Source of the DNA: Cupriavidus taiwanensis
Lineage (GTDB): Bacteria; Pseudomonadota; Gammaproteobacteria; Burkholderiales; Burkholderiaceae
Assembly (NCBI RefSeq): GCF_900250115.1
Contig: NZ_LT984804.1
Span: 1,565,301 to 1,629,300 of the forward strand
Direction: 5' to 3'
DNA: 64,000 bases
Made by a program: the position numbers and the translations under genes
The notes under the pieces: model-generated
Databases searched by the model: none
The model's input: only the letters and a program-made list of their open reading frames with translations
What the model was told of the DNA's origin: nothing
Part shown: in pieces, positions 1 through 8,850 of the stretch
Layout of the letters: each line of letters begins with the position of its first letter
Position numbering within the stretch: the first letter of the stretch is position 1

Positions 1-627
1 AGGATGGGTTGAACTCGGTGGGGACACATCGGGGCATGCTGCGCACGAGGTCGCGCCGACCGGGGCCGGAGCGATGCCGGCCGCAAGCGCGCCGCCAAAG
101 TCATGCACGCGCGGCTGCAGCAGCGGCACGCGCGGCTCGCGCACGTAGTCCGGCGCGGCCAGCCATTCGGGGCTGCCGGGCGCGCCGGCAAACTCGGAAT
201 ACGCGCCGACGATGCAGCCGCGCACGCCGTCGTCGCCCAGCAGCGGCGCGACGCGCGGCAGCCCGTCCTGCATCGTCACCGCGGCGCAGGCCGCGCTTGC
301 GGCGGCGCCGGCGGCCACCGCCTGCGCGCTGCTGTCCGGCGCCAGCGCGACCACCTCGGCGCGGCAGCGCAGGACTGCGTGCCATGCCATGGTGAACTGC
401 GGGCAGTCATGCATCAGCAGCAGCACCCGGTCGCCACGCCGCACGCCCAGGTGCTGCTGCAGGTAGCCGGCGAGCGACAGGCTGGCGTCGAGCAGCGCCT
501 GGTAGCTCAGCTGCCGGCCGTGGTACGCCATGGCCGTCTCGTCGGGGCATGCCGCGGCCCGGGCTTCGAGCTCGCGCAGCAGGGTGCCGCGCGGCTTGAG
601 GTCGGGAGATCGGGTCGAAGTGGACAT
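1..627 (-). CDS. AMP-dependent acyl-CoA synthetase/ligase, N-terminal part (cut by window edge)
   Basis: The first 209 codons read from an ATG at 627 down to base 1 without a stop, so the 3' part lies outside the window. The N-terminus has the layout of the ANL (acyl-CoA synthetase) family: a leader, then ETAMAYHGRQLSYQALLDAS (the usual 'population / open-up-and-choose' segment), then GVRRGDRVLLLMHDCPQFTM, typical of the first Rossmann-like subdomain. The P-loop (SGTTG) and later motifs lie beyond the edge, so substrate and catalytic competence cannot be judged. By family it would activate a carboxylic acid as acyl-AMP and transfer it to CoA in the cytoplasm. It follows the MalT-like regulator gene in the same orientation with a gap of about 155 bp, in a region rich in CoA-thioester genes, so a role in organic-acid catabolism is plausible. 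Confidence 0.8.
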   Translation of the reverse strand, partial: MSTSTRSPDLKPRGTLLRELEARAAACPDETAMAYHGRQLSYQALLDASLSLAGYLQQHLGVRRGDRVLLLMHDCPQFTMAWHAVLRCRAEVVALAPDSSAQAVAAGAAASAACAAVTMQDGLPRVAPLLGDDGVRGCIVGAYSEFAGAPGSPEWLAAPDYVREPRVPLLQPRVHDFGGALAAGIAPAPVGATSCAACPDVSPPSSTHP

Positions 628-782
628 GGCGAGGCGATGGACGAAGGTGCTGCCGATGGGTCCATCATTGCCTGCCTGCCGCGCGCGGGCACTCCCCGAC
701 GCGGGTGGCAGGCGTGCAACGGAGCTTATGGGCGGGGGCTGATGCACGCCTGCGCGCGGCCTGCCGGCCCCGGCCCGCACTC

Positions 783-3700
783 TCAGCCAGCCACCGCGGC
801 TGCCGATGCCGACGCCGCGAGGTCACGCAGCCGCGCGGCCGCGCCGCCGCGCCCGGCCACCCCGAGCTTGGCGTAGATATTCTTCAGGTGCCACTTCACG
901 GTCTCGGCCGAGACATTGAGCACGCGGGCGATCTTCTTGTTCGACATCGCCTGCGCCAGCAGCTCCAGGATCTCGCGCTCGCGCTCGCTGAGCGCGCCGA
1001 TGCCCAGGCCCGGGGCCGGTTGCCGTGGCCGGGCCGGCGGCGGCAAGGCGTCCGCCGTGCCCGGCTCGGCCAGCAGCCGGCGGATGTAGAAGGCCAGCAC
1101 CGGGTCTTCATGGCCATCGTCGCCCTCGCCCTCAACGCCGGCGTGCGCCAGCGGCGCCAGCGCCTGCGGCGAGCCGCCGGCGGCATCCAGCAGCGTCCGC
1201 GTCAGCCCCAGCCGGTGGCCCTGGCGCATGGCCGCGAGGAAGTCGCGCCGCGCCGCTCGGGCCTGGCCCAGCCCCAGCCGCGCCAGCGCCATCTGCAGGC
1301 GCAGCCCGGCCGCGCCGACCGCTTCCGTGCCGGCGCGCGCCTCCGCCAGTTGCCGCGCGCGCTCGACCGCAACGGCATAGTCCCGGGTGTAAAGCGCCAT
1401 CTCCAGCCGGGCCCGCGCGGCCACGGCAGCGGTGCTGGCCGCCCGCAGCGGGCCGCCGCTGGCGCAGCGCGCGGCAAGCGCCTGCACCTGTTCCAGCGCC
1501 ACGTTGGCGCGCTCGGTCTCGCCCTGCTGCAGGTGCCGGCGCAGGCGTTGCGCCAGCGCCTCGGCCTGCAGCCGGTCCAGGCCATAGCGCCCGGCGTAGG
1601 CTTGGAGGCGCTCCAGGCACGCCAGCGCCTGCGGCCGCCGCCCCGCCAGCCAGTGCGAGCCGGACAGCACCACGCAGGCGCGCAGCACCACTTCCGGCAG
1701 GGACACGCGCTCGAGCAGGCCCAGCCGCGGCTCCAGCAGCTGGCACGCGGCCTCGGTCTCGTTCAGCTCATACAGCGCGTCGGCCAGCAGGCAGGCCGCC
1801 ATGCAGGCCAGCCCTGCATAGGCGGCGCCGAAGCGTTCCGCTTCCTCCATCACTTCGCGCATCAGCCGGCAAGCGTCCTTCAGGCGGCCCTCGCGCGCCA
1901 GGCTGATGGCCTGGATGCAACGCCCGAGCTGCCCGCTGCGCGGCGCCGGGGCGCGCACGTTGGCCTGGTCCAGCACCTGGCGCGCCAGGTCGTAGTCGCC
2001 GCGCATGGTCAGCAGCCACGACACCACATTGCCGCGCGCATGCCAGGCAAAGTCGTCGGCGTCGGGCGGCGGCTGCCACAGCTCGGGCAACAGCGCGGCG
2101 GCTTCGTCGTGGTTGTCGAGCTGCACCGCCAGCCCGGCCCGCAGCAGCCGCACCGAATAGCGCTCGCACGGCCGCAGGGCGTGCGGGCCGGCTTCCATCC
2201 GGTCCAGGCTGTCGCGCAGCGCGTCGAAATCGCGGCTGTACAGCTGCATGTAGGCCAGCACGACGTGCAGCCCGAAGCGCCGCCGCACCTCTTCGAGCGG
2301 CAATGCGCGCAGCAGGCCACCCAGCTGGACCAGCTCGCCGCGCTCCAGCAGCGCCTGGGCGCAGCCCTGCACCAGGCCCGCGGCGGCATCGACGTCGCCG
2401 GCACGCACCGCATGGAAGACCGCGTCGCCGATTTCGCCGCGCGCCTCGAACCAGCGCCATGCGGTGGCGTGCAGCGCGCGCAGCCCGTGGGCCTGCCCGG
2501 CGCCATGCGCGGCCAGCCGGTTCAGCAGGGTTTCACGCAGCAAGGGATGGATGCGGTACCAGGTCTCGTGGTCATGGCTGCCGACCGCGCTGATAAACAG
2601 GTTGTCGGCCACCAGCCGGCACAGGCGCGCCTGGATCTGCGGCAAGGGGCGCGCATCGCCCAGGATGGCCGCGCACAGGGGCGCGCAGAAACGCTGGCAG
2701 ACCGCAACGCGCATCAGCATGTCGAGATCGTCGGGCTGCATCCGCACCAGCACTTCACGCTCGAAATAGCTGGCAAAGGCGCGCGCGTCTCGCACCTCGG
2801 CCGGCACCATCGGCGGCGCTGGCGTGGCCCCGCCGCGCGTGCGCAGGTCGAGCGCGTACAGCTGCAGGCCGGCGACCCAGCCATCGGTCAGCGCATGCAG
2901 CGTGGCGGCCACTCCGCTGTCGACGGAACCCAGCTGCTCGCGCAGGAAGCGCTCGGACTCCTGCGGGGTAAAGCGCAGGTCGCGCATGTCGAATTCGGCC
3001 AGCGTGCCTTGCAGCCGCAGCCGTTCCTGCGACAGCACCAGCGCGCTGCGCGAGCTGAGCGCCAGGTGCAGCGTCGCCGGCGCATAGTCCAGCAGCCATT
3101 GCAATGCCTGCAGGATGCGCGGCTCGGCAACGTGGTGCAGGTCGTCGATCATCAGCACCAGGTCGCGCCGGCGCCGCGCCAGCGCCTGCACCAGCGTGAT
3201 CACCCACAGCTCGATGGCGGCGTCGTCGCAGGCGCCGGCCCCCAGCAGCGCGGCTTCGCGCACCGCCGCGGCGTCGACTTCGGCAATGCTCGCCAGCACG
3301 CACTCGAAGAAGCGCGCGGGCTCATTGTCTTCCGGCGCCAGCGTCAGCCAGCAGACGTCATAGCCCAGCTGCAGCATGGACTTGCGCCACGCCATCAGCG
3401 TGCTGGTCTTGCCGCTGCCGGCCTGTCCCTGGATCACCACGCAGCGCTGGCGGCGCGCCTCGAGCAGGCGCGCCATCAGCGCCTCGCGCGGCATCAGCTG
3501 GCGCGCGCCGCGCGGCGGCAGCACCTTGTCGCTGGCCACCTGCCAGGCGCCGCGGCCTGCCGGCGCCGGCGGCGCGGAATCCGTGCCGGCGTCCGCGCAC
3601 TGTGGCTGGACCGCGGGGTCCGCCACCTCGGCCACTGCCGCCACCTGCGCCTGCATGGGCGCGGAAACCGCCGTCCCGGCCAGCCCGGCCGCGCGCCAGT

Positions 3701-4076
3701 GCCGCGACACGCTGGCGGCGCTGACGCCGAGTTCGGCTGCCAGCCGCCTCGTGCTCCACGGCTGCGCCACGCCGGGCTGGCGCTCGCCCGCCAGCGCCAC
3801 CAGCCTGGCCACGTCCACCTTGACCGGCGGCGCGCCGCGCGGCAGGTCATTGACGATGCCGGCCACGCCGGCCTGCGCATAGCGTTCGCGCCAGCGCGCG
3901 ACCTGGGCCCGGCCGATGCCGAGCTTGGGCGCGATAGTCTTGTTCTGCTCGCCGCTGGCGGCCAGCAGGATGATGCGCGCGCGCTGCGCAACGCGCGATG
4001 CGCTGCCGGCGGCAGCCAGGGTTTCGAGTTCGGTGCGCTCCTGTTCGCTCAGGAGGATGGGCGGGGCAACACGCAT
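783..4076 (-). CDS. MalT-like LuxR-family STAND regulator with an IS630-type HTH fused at the N-terminus
   Basis: A 1097-residue protein. Residues ~8-132 resemble the helix-turn-helix module of IS630-family transposases: LSEQERTELETL, then QRARIILLAASGEQNKTIA and RWRERYAQAGVAGIVNDLPR, then a second HTH (STRRLAAELGVSAASVSRHW). After a linker rich in Ala, Pro and Val comes a STAND/MalT-type ATPase with Walker A GQAGSGKTS (about 217-225) and a Walker-B-like LVLMIDDLHH. A long alpha-helical TPR-like sensor region follows, then a C-terminal LuxR/GerE HTH (LSEREREILELLAQAMSNKK...). Such proteins are ATP- and inducer-dependent transcriptional activators. The ATG at 4076 was chosen because the transposase-like homology starts there; a longer frame upstream overlaps the Bug gene. 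No DDE catalytic domain is present, so it is not a transposase. It lies downstream of a Bug binding protein and upstream of an acyl-CoA synthetase, all on the minus strand. Confidence 0.85.
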   Translation of the reverse strand: MRVAPPILLSEQERTELETLAAAGSASRVAQRARIILLAASGEQNKTIAPKLGIGRAQVARWRERYAQAGVAGIVNDLPRGAPPVKVDVARLVALAGERQPGVAQPWSTRRLAAELGVSAASVSRHWRAAGLAGTAVSAPMQAQVAAVAEVADPAVQPQCADAGTDSAPPAPAGRGAWQVASDKVLPPRGARQLMPREALMARLLEARRQRCVVIQGQAGSGKTSTLMAWRKSMLQLGYDVCWLTLAPEDNEPARFFECVLASIAEVDAAAVREAALLGAGACDDAAIELWVITLVQALARRRRDLVLMIDDLHHVAEPRILQALQWLLDYAPATLHLALSSRSALVLSQERLRLQGTLAEFDMRDLRFTPQESERFLREQLGSVDSGVAATLHALTDGWVAGLQLYALDLRTRGGATPAPPMVPAEVRDARAFASYFEREVLVRMQPDDLDMLMRVAVCQRFCAPLCAAILGDARPLPQIQARLCRLVADNLFISAVGSHDHETWYRIHPLLRETLLNRLAAHGAGQAHGLRALHATAWRWFEARGEIGDAVFHAVRAGDVDAAAGLVQGCAQALLERGELVQLGGLLRALPLEEVRRRFGLHVVLAYMQLYSRDFDALRDSLDRMEAGPHALRPCERYSVRLLRAGLAVQLDNHDEAAALLPELWQPPPDADDFAWHARGNVVSWLLTMRGDYDLARQVLDQANVRAPAPRSGQLGRCIQAISLAREGRLKDACRLMREVMEEAERFGAAYAGLACMAACLLADALYELNETEAACQLLEPRLGLLERVSLPEVVLRACVVLSGSHWLAGRRPQALACLERLQAYAGRYGLDRLQAEALAQRLRRHLQQGETERANVALEQVQALAARCASGGPLRAASTAAVAARARLEMALYTRDYAVAVERARQLAEARAGTEAVGAAGLRLQMALARLGLGQARAARRDFLAAMRQGHRLGLTRTLLDAAGGSPQALAPLAHAGVEGEGDDGHEDPVLAFYIRRLLAEPGTADALPPPARPRQPAPGLGIGALSEREREILELLAQAMSNKKIARVLNVSAETVKWHLKNIYAKLGVAGRGGAAARLRDLAASASAAAVAG

Positions 4077-4174
4077 GGACAGCCTCTGCGGATTGACGGG
4101 TGGGACTGCGGCAGCGCGCACGCGCGGCGCGCGCTGCCGGACAACGAAGGCAGGCGGAGGGCGCTGCGCGCGCC

Positions 4175-5194
4175 TCAGTCGAGGGTGGCGCCGGCCCGCT
4201 CGATGGTGGTCTTCCACTTGGTGCGCTCGGCGCGCACGAAATCGCCGAAGGCGTCGCCGCTGAGCGCGAGCGGGACGCCGCCCATGCGATGGATGGCCTC
4301 GACCGCGGCGGGATCCTTCAGCACGCGCGTCACTGCCGCCTGCCACTTCGCCACCACCGGGGCGGGCGTGCGCGCCGGAAAGAACAGGCCGATCCAGGAG
4401 GTCGACTCCGCGCCCGGGTAGCCCGCCTCGGCGATGGTCGGCACCTGCGGCAGCGCCGGCAGCCGGCTGGCTCCGGTCACGGCCAGCGCGCGCAGCTTGC
4501 CGGCCTGCACCTGCGTCAGCGTCGATGCCGGATAGTCGAAGGTCAGGTCGACCTGCCCCGCCAGCAGGTCATTGATCGACGGCGCGCTGCCCTTGTACGG
4601 CACGTGCACGAACTTGACCCCGGCAAGCGTCTGGAACAGCTCGCCCGCGAGGTGGCTGCCGGTGCCATTGCCGGCCGATGACACGGTCAGCTTGCCGGGG
4701 TGCCCCTTGGCATATGCCACCAGCTCCCTGACCGACTGGTACGGCAGCTTGCCGTTCACCACCAGCAGGTTGGGAATCGACACCAATCCGTGCGCCGCGA
4801 CGAAATCGCGCGCCGGGTCGAAGCGCAGCGACTTGTACAGGAACTGGTTGCTGGCCATGGTGCCCTGGGTGCCCATCAGCACGGTATAGCCGTCGGGCTC
4901 GGCGCGCGCGACCAGTTCGGTGGCGAGGTTGCCGCCGGCGCCCGGCCGGTTGTCGACCACCACGCGCACGCCATGGTCGCTGGTCATGCTGGCGGCGACC
5001 AGGCGCCCCAATTGGTCGGTGATGCCGCCCGGCGGCCCCGGCACCACCAACGTCACGGGCCGCGAGGGATAAGCGTTGACGGCCAGCGCGGCCGGTTCCG
5101 CCAGCGCCAGTGCGCCGCATGCCAGCAGCAGCGCTCGCGCGCCGGCTGAAGCGCGGGCCGCCAGCGTTGGGATAAGGGGGGTTCGGGGGGTCAT
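4175..5194 (-). CDS. Bug/TctC-family periplasmic solute-binding protein
   Basis: A 339-residue tripartite-tricarboxylate-transporter substrate-binding protein. It has a signal peptide (hydrophobic GARALLLACGALALAEPAAL), then family motifs: AYPSRPVTLVVPGPPGG, VVVDNRPGAGGN, PDGYTVLMG, FVHVPYKGSAP and GKLRALAVTG. These proteins capture small carboxylates in the periplasm. Most Burkholderiales members are orphans without adjacent TctA/TctB membrane genes, and none are seen here. The ATG at 5194 is preceded by a good AAGGAGA Shine-Dalgarno. It is the first gene of a minus-strand run leading into the large MalT-like regulator, so ligand and regulator may be linked (inference). Upstream lies an AT-rich intergenic region with several CTACG/CGTAG half-sites. 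Confidence 0.92.
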   Translation of the reverse strand: MTPRTPLIPTLAARASAGARALLLACGALALAEPAALAVNAYPSRPVTLVVPGPPGGITDQLGRLVAASMTSDHGVRVVVDNRPGAGGNLATELVARAEPDGYTVLMGTQGTMASNQFLYKSLRFDPARDFVAAHGLVSIPNLLVVNGKLPYQSVRELVAYAKGHPGKLTVSSAGNGTGSHLAGELFQTLAGVKFVHVPYKGSAPSINDLLAGQVDLTFDYPASTLTQVQAGKLRALAVTGASRLPALPQVPTIAEAGYPGAESTSWIGLFFPARTPAPVVAKWQAAVTRVLKDPAAVEAIHRMGGVPLALSGDAFGDFVRAERTKWKTTIERAGATLD

Positions 5195-5250
5195 GGACTG
5201 TGTCTCCTTTTGTCGGAAGTGCCGACTACTCCGCTTGAAACGCTATGATT

Positions 5251-5316
5251 CTACGAGATGCTGTATTTATTTTTGATCTATCGTAGCCCATAACGTATAA
5301 CTACGCCAATACGTAG
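5251..5316. promoter_or_regulatory. AT-rich control region with CTACG/CGTAG dyads and a sigma-70-like promoter
   Basis: The 314-bp gap 5195-5508 has no gene but a distinctly AT-rich core. A perfect 16-bp dyad CTACG-N6-CGTAG lies at 5301-5316, the same motif found at type III promoters in this window. Further half-sites are CTACG at 5251 and 5347 and CGTAG at 5282; CTACGA (5251-5256) and TCGTAG (5281-5286) form an inverted repeat. On the plus strand TTGATC (5273-5278), 17 nt, then TATAAC (5296-5301) is a plausible sigma-70 promoter pointing at the 5509 gene. The perfect dyad then covers the predicted start site, which would suit repression. Its effect on the divergent Bug gene is unknown. Confidence 0.55.
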
Positions 5317-5508
5317 AGTTCTCCTGTATTTCGTATTTCGATTCCTCTACGCCCGGCGCGGCACCCTTGTTTCACTGCAAGCGGCGCATATGCCGCCCCC
5401 GGCAAGCCAGCCCCCCTTGGTCGAGTGGGGCCACGGCCGGACGGCCGCACGACACTGGGCATCACAGCGCGGCAGTTTTGGCGCAGGCAACACTTTCGAG
5501 GCAACCCC

Positions 5509-5940
5509 ATGCAGCTCTCCCACTCCGCGCACGCCAGTGCCCCCGCCGGCCGGCCGTCGTCCCGGCCCGCCGCCGCAGCAACCCAGGCGCTCTCGCCGAT
5601 GGAGCGGCTGATGGACCTGCTGCACGAGGTGCGCCAGTTCAGCCGCCAGTTGCAGCGCAGCGCACGCGAAGCGGCCGCGCATGCGGACCAGCGTTCGTAC
5701 GCCGAGGCCCTGCGCGCGCTGCTCGACAGCCGCATGCAGGGCGCGGATGCGCGCATGCGGATCGTCTGCTACGCCAGCGCCGCCGAGCTGGGCCTGTCGC
5801 TGGAGCTGGAGGCCGAGCACTGCCGGCAGGCCATGAGCGGCGGCCTCGGCTTTCCGCTGCGCGTGCTGTTCTGGGCCGCGCACCGCCGCATGCGCGCGGC
5901 GCGGCGCAGGCCGGGCGCGTGGCTGCAGCCGCAGCGCTGA
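5509..5940 (+). CDS. Hypothetical protein, 143 aa
   Basis: I do not recognise this protein. It begins with a Ser/Ala/Pro-rich, probably disordered stretch of about 30 residues. A mostly helical, Arg- and Glu-rich body follows (LMDLLHEVRQFSRQLQRSAR, then SYAEALRALLDSRMQGADAR), and a very basic C-terminus (RRMRAARRRPGAWLQPQR). There is no signal peptide or transmembrane segment. The ATG at 5509 has a weak GAGG about 8 nt upstream. It sits about 200 bp downstream of the CTACG-N6-CGTAG dyad shared with the type III secretion promoters. The disordered Ser/Pro-rich start and that promoter link would suit a secreted protein or accessory factor, but this is speculation. It is followed by DUF2889 after 52 bp. 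Confidence 0.5.
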   Translation: MQLSHSAHASAPAGRPSSRPAAAATQALSPMERLMDLLHEVRQFSRQLQRSAREAAAHADQRSYAEALRALLDSRMQGADARMRIVCYASAAELGLSLELEAEHCRQAMSGGLGFPLRVLFWAAHRRMRAARRRPGAWLQPQR

Positions 5941-5992
5941 TCTTCCTTTTCTTCGACGCGTACCGGGGCGCAAGCCACGGCGCCAAGCACCC

Positions 5993-6559
5993 ATGCCAGA
6001 CACCACGCCTACCCGCCACCCGATCCATGTCCGCCGCATTACCTGCACCGGCTACGAACGCAGCGACGGCCTGTTCGATATCGAGGGCGAGATGCAGGAC
6101 ATCACCCCCACCGGCACCGACCTGCTGTTCAAGCTGGTGCCGGCGGGGGCGGCGATCCACCACATGCGCATCGTGCTGACGGTCGACCGCGAGCTGCTGA
6201 TCCATGACGTCAGCGCCAGCATCGATGCCGGCCCCACGGAGTACTGCCCAGACATCACGCCGGCGTATGCCGGGCTCAAGGGCCTGCAGATCCGCGGCGG
6301 CTTCCGCCAGCAAGTGAAGGCAGTGGTCGGCGGCGTCAATGGCTGCACCCACCTGACCGAGTTGCTGGGGCCGCTGGCCACCACCGCGATGCAGACCACC
6401 ATGGCCGTGATGCGCCGCGAGCGCAATGGCCGGGGCCCCGATGCAAACGGCAAGCCGATCCCGCGGCCATTGCTGATCAACAGCTGCCACACCTATCGCG
6501 AAGACAGCGAGATCGCGAAGCGGCTGTGGCCCGAAGGCCGGCGCGCAACGGCCGGCTGA
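5993..6559 (+). CDS. DUF2889 domain protein
   Basis: A 188-residue protein matching the DUF2889 family: opening with IHVRRITCTGYERSDGLFDI, middle ELLIHDVSASIDAGPTEYCP and GLQIRGGFRQQVKAVVGGVN, then GCTHLTELLGPLATTAMQT and a C-terminal NSCHTYREDSEIAKRLWP. Conserved Cys, His and Asp/Glu residues suggest a metal- or cofactor-binding role, but no activity is established for the family to my knowledge. Members are often found beside thiolase, OB-fold and acyl-CoA genes in Burkholderiales, as here. It has no signal peptide, so it is probably cytoplasmic. It is followed 31 bp later by a Bug protein with a good ribosome-binding site, suggesting one transcript from here to 11490. Confidence 0.8.
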   Translation: MPDTTPTRHPIHVRRITCTGYERSDGLFDIEGEMQDITPTGTDLLFKLVPAGAAIHHMRIVLTVDRELLIHDVSASIDAGPTEYCPDITPAYAGLKGLQIRGGFRQQVKAVVGGVNGCTHLTELLGPLATTAMQTTMAVMRRERNGRGPDANGKPIPRPLLINSCHTYREDSEIAKRLWPEGRRATAG

Positions 6560-6590
6560 ACCGATTCAACCACCACAACGGAGAAGATCC

Positions 6591-7574
6591 ATGCATGGAA
6601 TTTCCATACGGGCACGCCTGAAGCTGTTCGCCGTGCTGGCCGGGCTGGCGCTTGCGCTGCCGGCGCCGGCAGGCGCCCAGACCTACCCGGAGCGACCGGT
6701 GCGGATCGTGTCGGTCACCAGCGCCGGCACCGGGGTCGACGACTACACCCGGCTGCTGGCCCGCTACCTGGGCCAGAAGCTGGGCCAGAGCTTCGTGGTG
6801 GAGAACCGGCCCGGCGCCAACATGATCCTGGCCAGCGACCATGTCGCCAAGTCCGCGCCGGACGGCTACACGCTGCTGCTGTCGGGTTCGGGCGCCATGG
6901 CGGCCAACCCGTTCCTGTACAAACGGCTGCCGTATGACCCGCTCAAGGACTTCGTGCCGGTAGCGCGCATGTCCGCACTGCCGGTGGCAGTCGTGGTGCC
7001 GGGCACGTCGCCGTACCGCACCGCGGCGGACCTCGTCGCCGCGGCGCGGGCCAGGCCAGGCAAGCTGAACTACGGCACTTCCAGCACGGGCTACCGCACC
7101 ATCCTGGCCGCCTTCAACGACGCCGCGAAGATCCAGACCGTCAGCGTGCCGTACAAGGCGGCCAGCAACCTGCTGACCGACCTGATGGCGGGCGTGGTCG
7201 ACTATGGCGCGGTCGAGATTTCGGCGGTGGTGCCGCATGTGCAGTCCGGCAAGCTGCGCGCGCTGGCGGTGGCCTCGCCGGCGCGCGTGCCGGTGCTCAA
7301 GGACGTGCCGACAGTGGGCGAAGCCGGCATGCCCGGCGCCGCGTTCAACACCTGGGTGGGCCTGTTCGCCCCCGCCGGCACGCCGCCCGCAGTGGTCGAC
7401 AAGCTGGCGCGCCTGACGCTGGATTTCGTCAACTCCCCCGAAGCCGCCGCCCACTACGCGGTGCGCGGCAGCGTGCCCTACCCCGCCAGCGGCGCCGATC
7501 TGCGCAAGGCCATCATCGACGACCAGCAGGCATGGAAGCGGATGATCGCGCTGGCCGGCATCGAGCCGGAATGA
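6591..7574 (+). CDS. Bug/TctC-family periplasmic solute-binding protein
   Basis: 327 residues. It has a classical signal peptide (LFAVLAGLALALPAPAGAQ) followed by the family signature TYPERPVRIVSVTSAGTGVD, FVVENRPGANMIL, APDGYTLLLSGSG, VSVPYKAASNLLTDLMAG and GKLRALAVASPARVPVLKDV. It would bind a carboxylate or acyl compound in the periplasm for a shared TTT-type membrane permease encoded elsewhere. A strong GGAGAAG sits 6 nt before the ATG. It lies between DUF2889 and the thiolase-like gene in a plus-strand run, so its ligand may be a precursor of the CoA-thioester pathway encoded downstream (inference). Confidence 0.92.
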   Translation: MHGISIRARLKLFAVLAGLALALPAPAGAQTYPERPVRIVSVTSAGTGVDDYTRLLARYLGQKLGQSFVVENRPGANMILASDHVAKSAPDGYTLLLSGSGAMAANPFLYKRLPYDPLKDFVPVARMSALPVAVVVPGTSPYRTAADLVAAARARPGKLNYGTSSTGYRTILAAFNDAAKIQTVSVPYKAASNLLTDLMAGVVDYGAVEISAVVPHVQSGKLRALAVASPARVPVLKDVPTVGEAGMPGAAFNTWVGLFAPAGTPPAVVDKLARLTLDFVNSPEAAAHYAVRGSVPYPASGADLRKAIIDDQQAWKRMIALAGIEPE

Positions 7575-7650
7575 TGGTCGGCGCACCGCCCCGCCCGCCA
7601 CTGGGCATCCCCTACTCCCCCTCACTCTCTGACCCAACAGGAATGCAAGC

Positions 7651-8817
7651 ATGAGCATCAAAGGCAAGGCATACATCGTCGGCGCCTACGAGCACCCGAC
7701 CCGCAAGGCGCCGGACAAGAGCGTGGCGCAGCTGCACGCCGAAAGCGCCAAGGGCGCGCTCGAAGACGCCGGCCTGACGCTGGCCGACGTCGACGGCTAC
7801 TTCTGCGCCGGCGACGCGCCCGGCCTGGGCGTACTGAACATGGTGGACTACCTCGGCTTGCGCGTGCGCCATGTCGATTCCACCGAGACCGGCGGCTCCT
7901 CGTACCTGGCGCACGTGTCGCACGCCGCGCAGGCGATAGCCATGGGCAAGTGCAACGTGGCGCTGATCACGCTGGCCGGGCGCCCGCGCTCCGAGGGCTC
8001 GAGCGGCACCAAGCCGCGCAACTGGGGCGACAACCTGCCGGACCTGCCGTTCGAGGCTCCGTTCAGCCCGCTCACCGTCAACATGTATGCGATGGTGGCG
8101 ATGCGGCATATGTACGAGTACGGCACCACGGCCGAGCAACTCGCCTGGATCAAGGTGGCCGCCTCGCACCATGCGCAGCACAATGCCAACGCCATGCTGC
8201 GCGACGTGGTCACGGTCGAGGACGTGCTGAACTCGCCGATGATTTCCGATCCGCTGCGCAAGCTGGACTGCTGCGTGGTCTCGGATGGCGGCGGCGCGCT
8301 GATCGTGGCGCGCCCAGAGATCGCCGCGAAGCTGAACCGGCCGCGCATCAAGGTGCTCGGCGCCGGCGAGCACGTCAAGGGCCAGCTCGGCGGCGCGGTC
8401 GACCTGAGCTGGTCGGCGGCGCGCGTGTCAGGTGCCGCGGCCTTCGCCGAAGCCGGCGTCAAGCCCGCCGACATCAAGTACGCATCGATCTACGACAGCT
8501 TCACCATCACCGTGCTGATACAGCTGGAAGACCTGGGCTTCTGCAAGAAGGGCGAAGGCGGCAAGTTCGTCGCCGACGGCAACCTGATCTCCGGCGTCGG
8601 CAAGCTGCCGTTCAATACCGACGGCGGCGGCCTGTGCAACAACCACCCGGCCAACCGCGGCGGCATCACCAAGGTGATCGAAGCCGTGCGCCAGCTGCGC
8701 GGCGAGGCGCACCCGGCGGTGCAGGTGCCGAACTGCGACCTGGCCCTGGCGCAGGGCACCGGCGGCCTGCTCGGCTCGCGCCACGGCAGCGCCACCCTGA
8801 TCCTGGCGCGCGAATAA
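7651..8817 (+). CDS. Thiolase-superfamily (SCP2-type) protein lacking an obvious nucleophilic Cys
   Basis: 388 residues with the SCP2/lipid-transfer-type thiolase fold: AYIVGAYEHPTRKAPDKSVA, a first half ending in KGALEDAGLTLADVDGYFCA, KYASIYDSFTITVLIQLEDL, and a C-terminal GGGLCNNHPANRGGITKVIE then QGTGGLLGSRHGSATLIL. Where classical thiolases carry the acylated Cys (CxSG), this protein reads DSTETGGSSYLAHV (about residues 76-89), with Gly/Ser instead. That fits the non-classical group, including Ltp2-type retro-aldolases, that works with a DUF35 Zn-ribbon/OB partner. The next gene encodes exactly such a partner, 33 bp downstream. The substrate is unknown; a C-C bond cleavage of a CoA thioester is the most likely reaction class. 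Confidence 0.87.
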   Translation: MSIKGKAYIVGAYEHPTRKAPDKSVAQLHAESAKGALEDAGLTLADVDGYFCAGDAPGLGVLNMVDYLGLRVRHVDSTETGGSSYLAHVSHAAQAIAMGKCNVALITLAGRPRSEGSSGTKPRNWGDNLPDLPFEAPFSPLTVNMYAMVAMRHMYEYGTTAEQLAWIKVAASHHAQHNANAMLRDVVTVEDVLNSPMISDPLRKLDCCVVSDGGGALIVARPEIAAKLNRPRIKVLGAGEHVKGQLGGAVDLSWSAARVSGAAAFAEAGVKPADIKYASIYDSFTITVLIQLEDLGFCKKGEGGKFVADGNLISGVGKLPFNTDGGGLCNNHPANRGGITKVIEAVRQLRGEAHPAVQVPNCDLALAQGTGGLLGSRHGSATLILARE

Positions 8818-8850
8818 ACGCCCCGCACCCACTAGGCACCGATCCCGATC

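Noticed and set aside
3680..4076. IS630 insertion
   Set aside because: Only the HTH part of the transposase family is present, in frame with the regulator; no DDE domain, terminal inverted repeats or target duplication were seen.
705..4421. A 1238-codon plus-strand frame
   Set aside because: Antisense to the MalT-like regulator, which has clear P-loop and LuxR motifs; composition is that of a shadow frame. Long plus-strand frames opposite the sct genes (for example 56475-59990) were rejected for the same reason.
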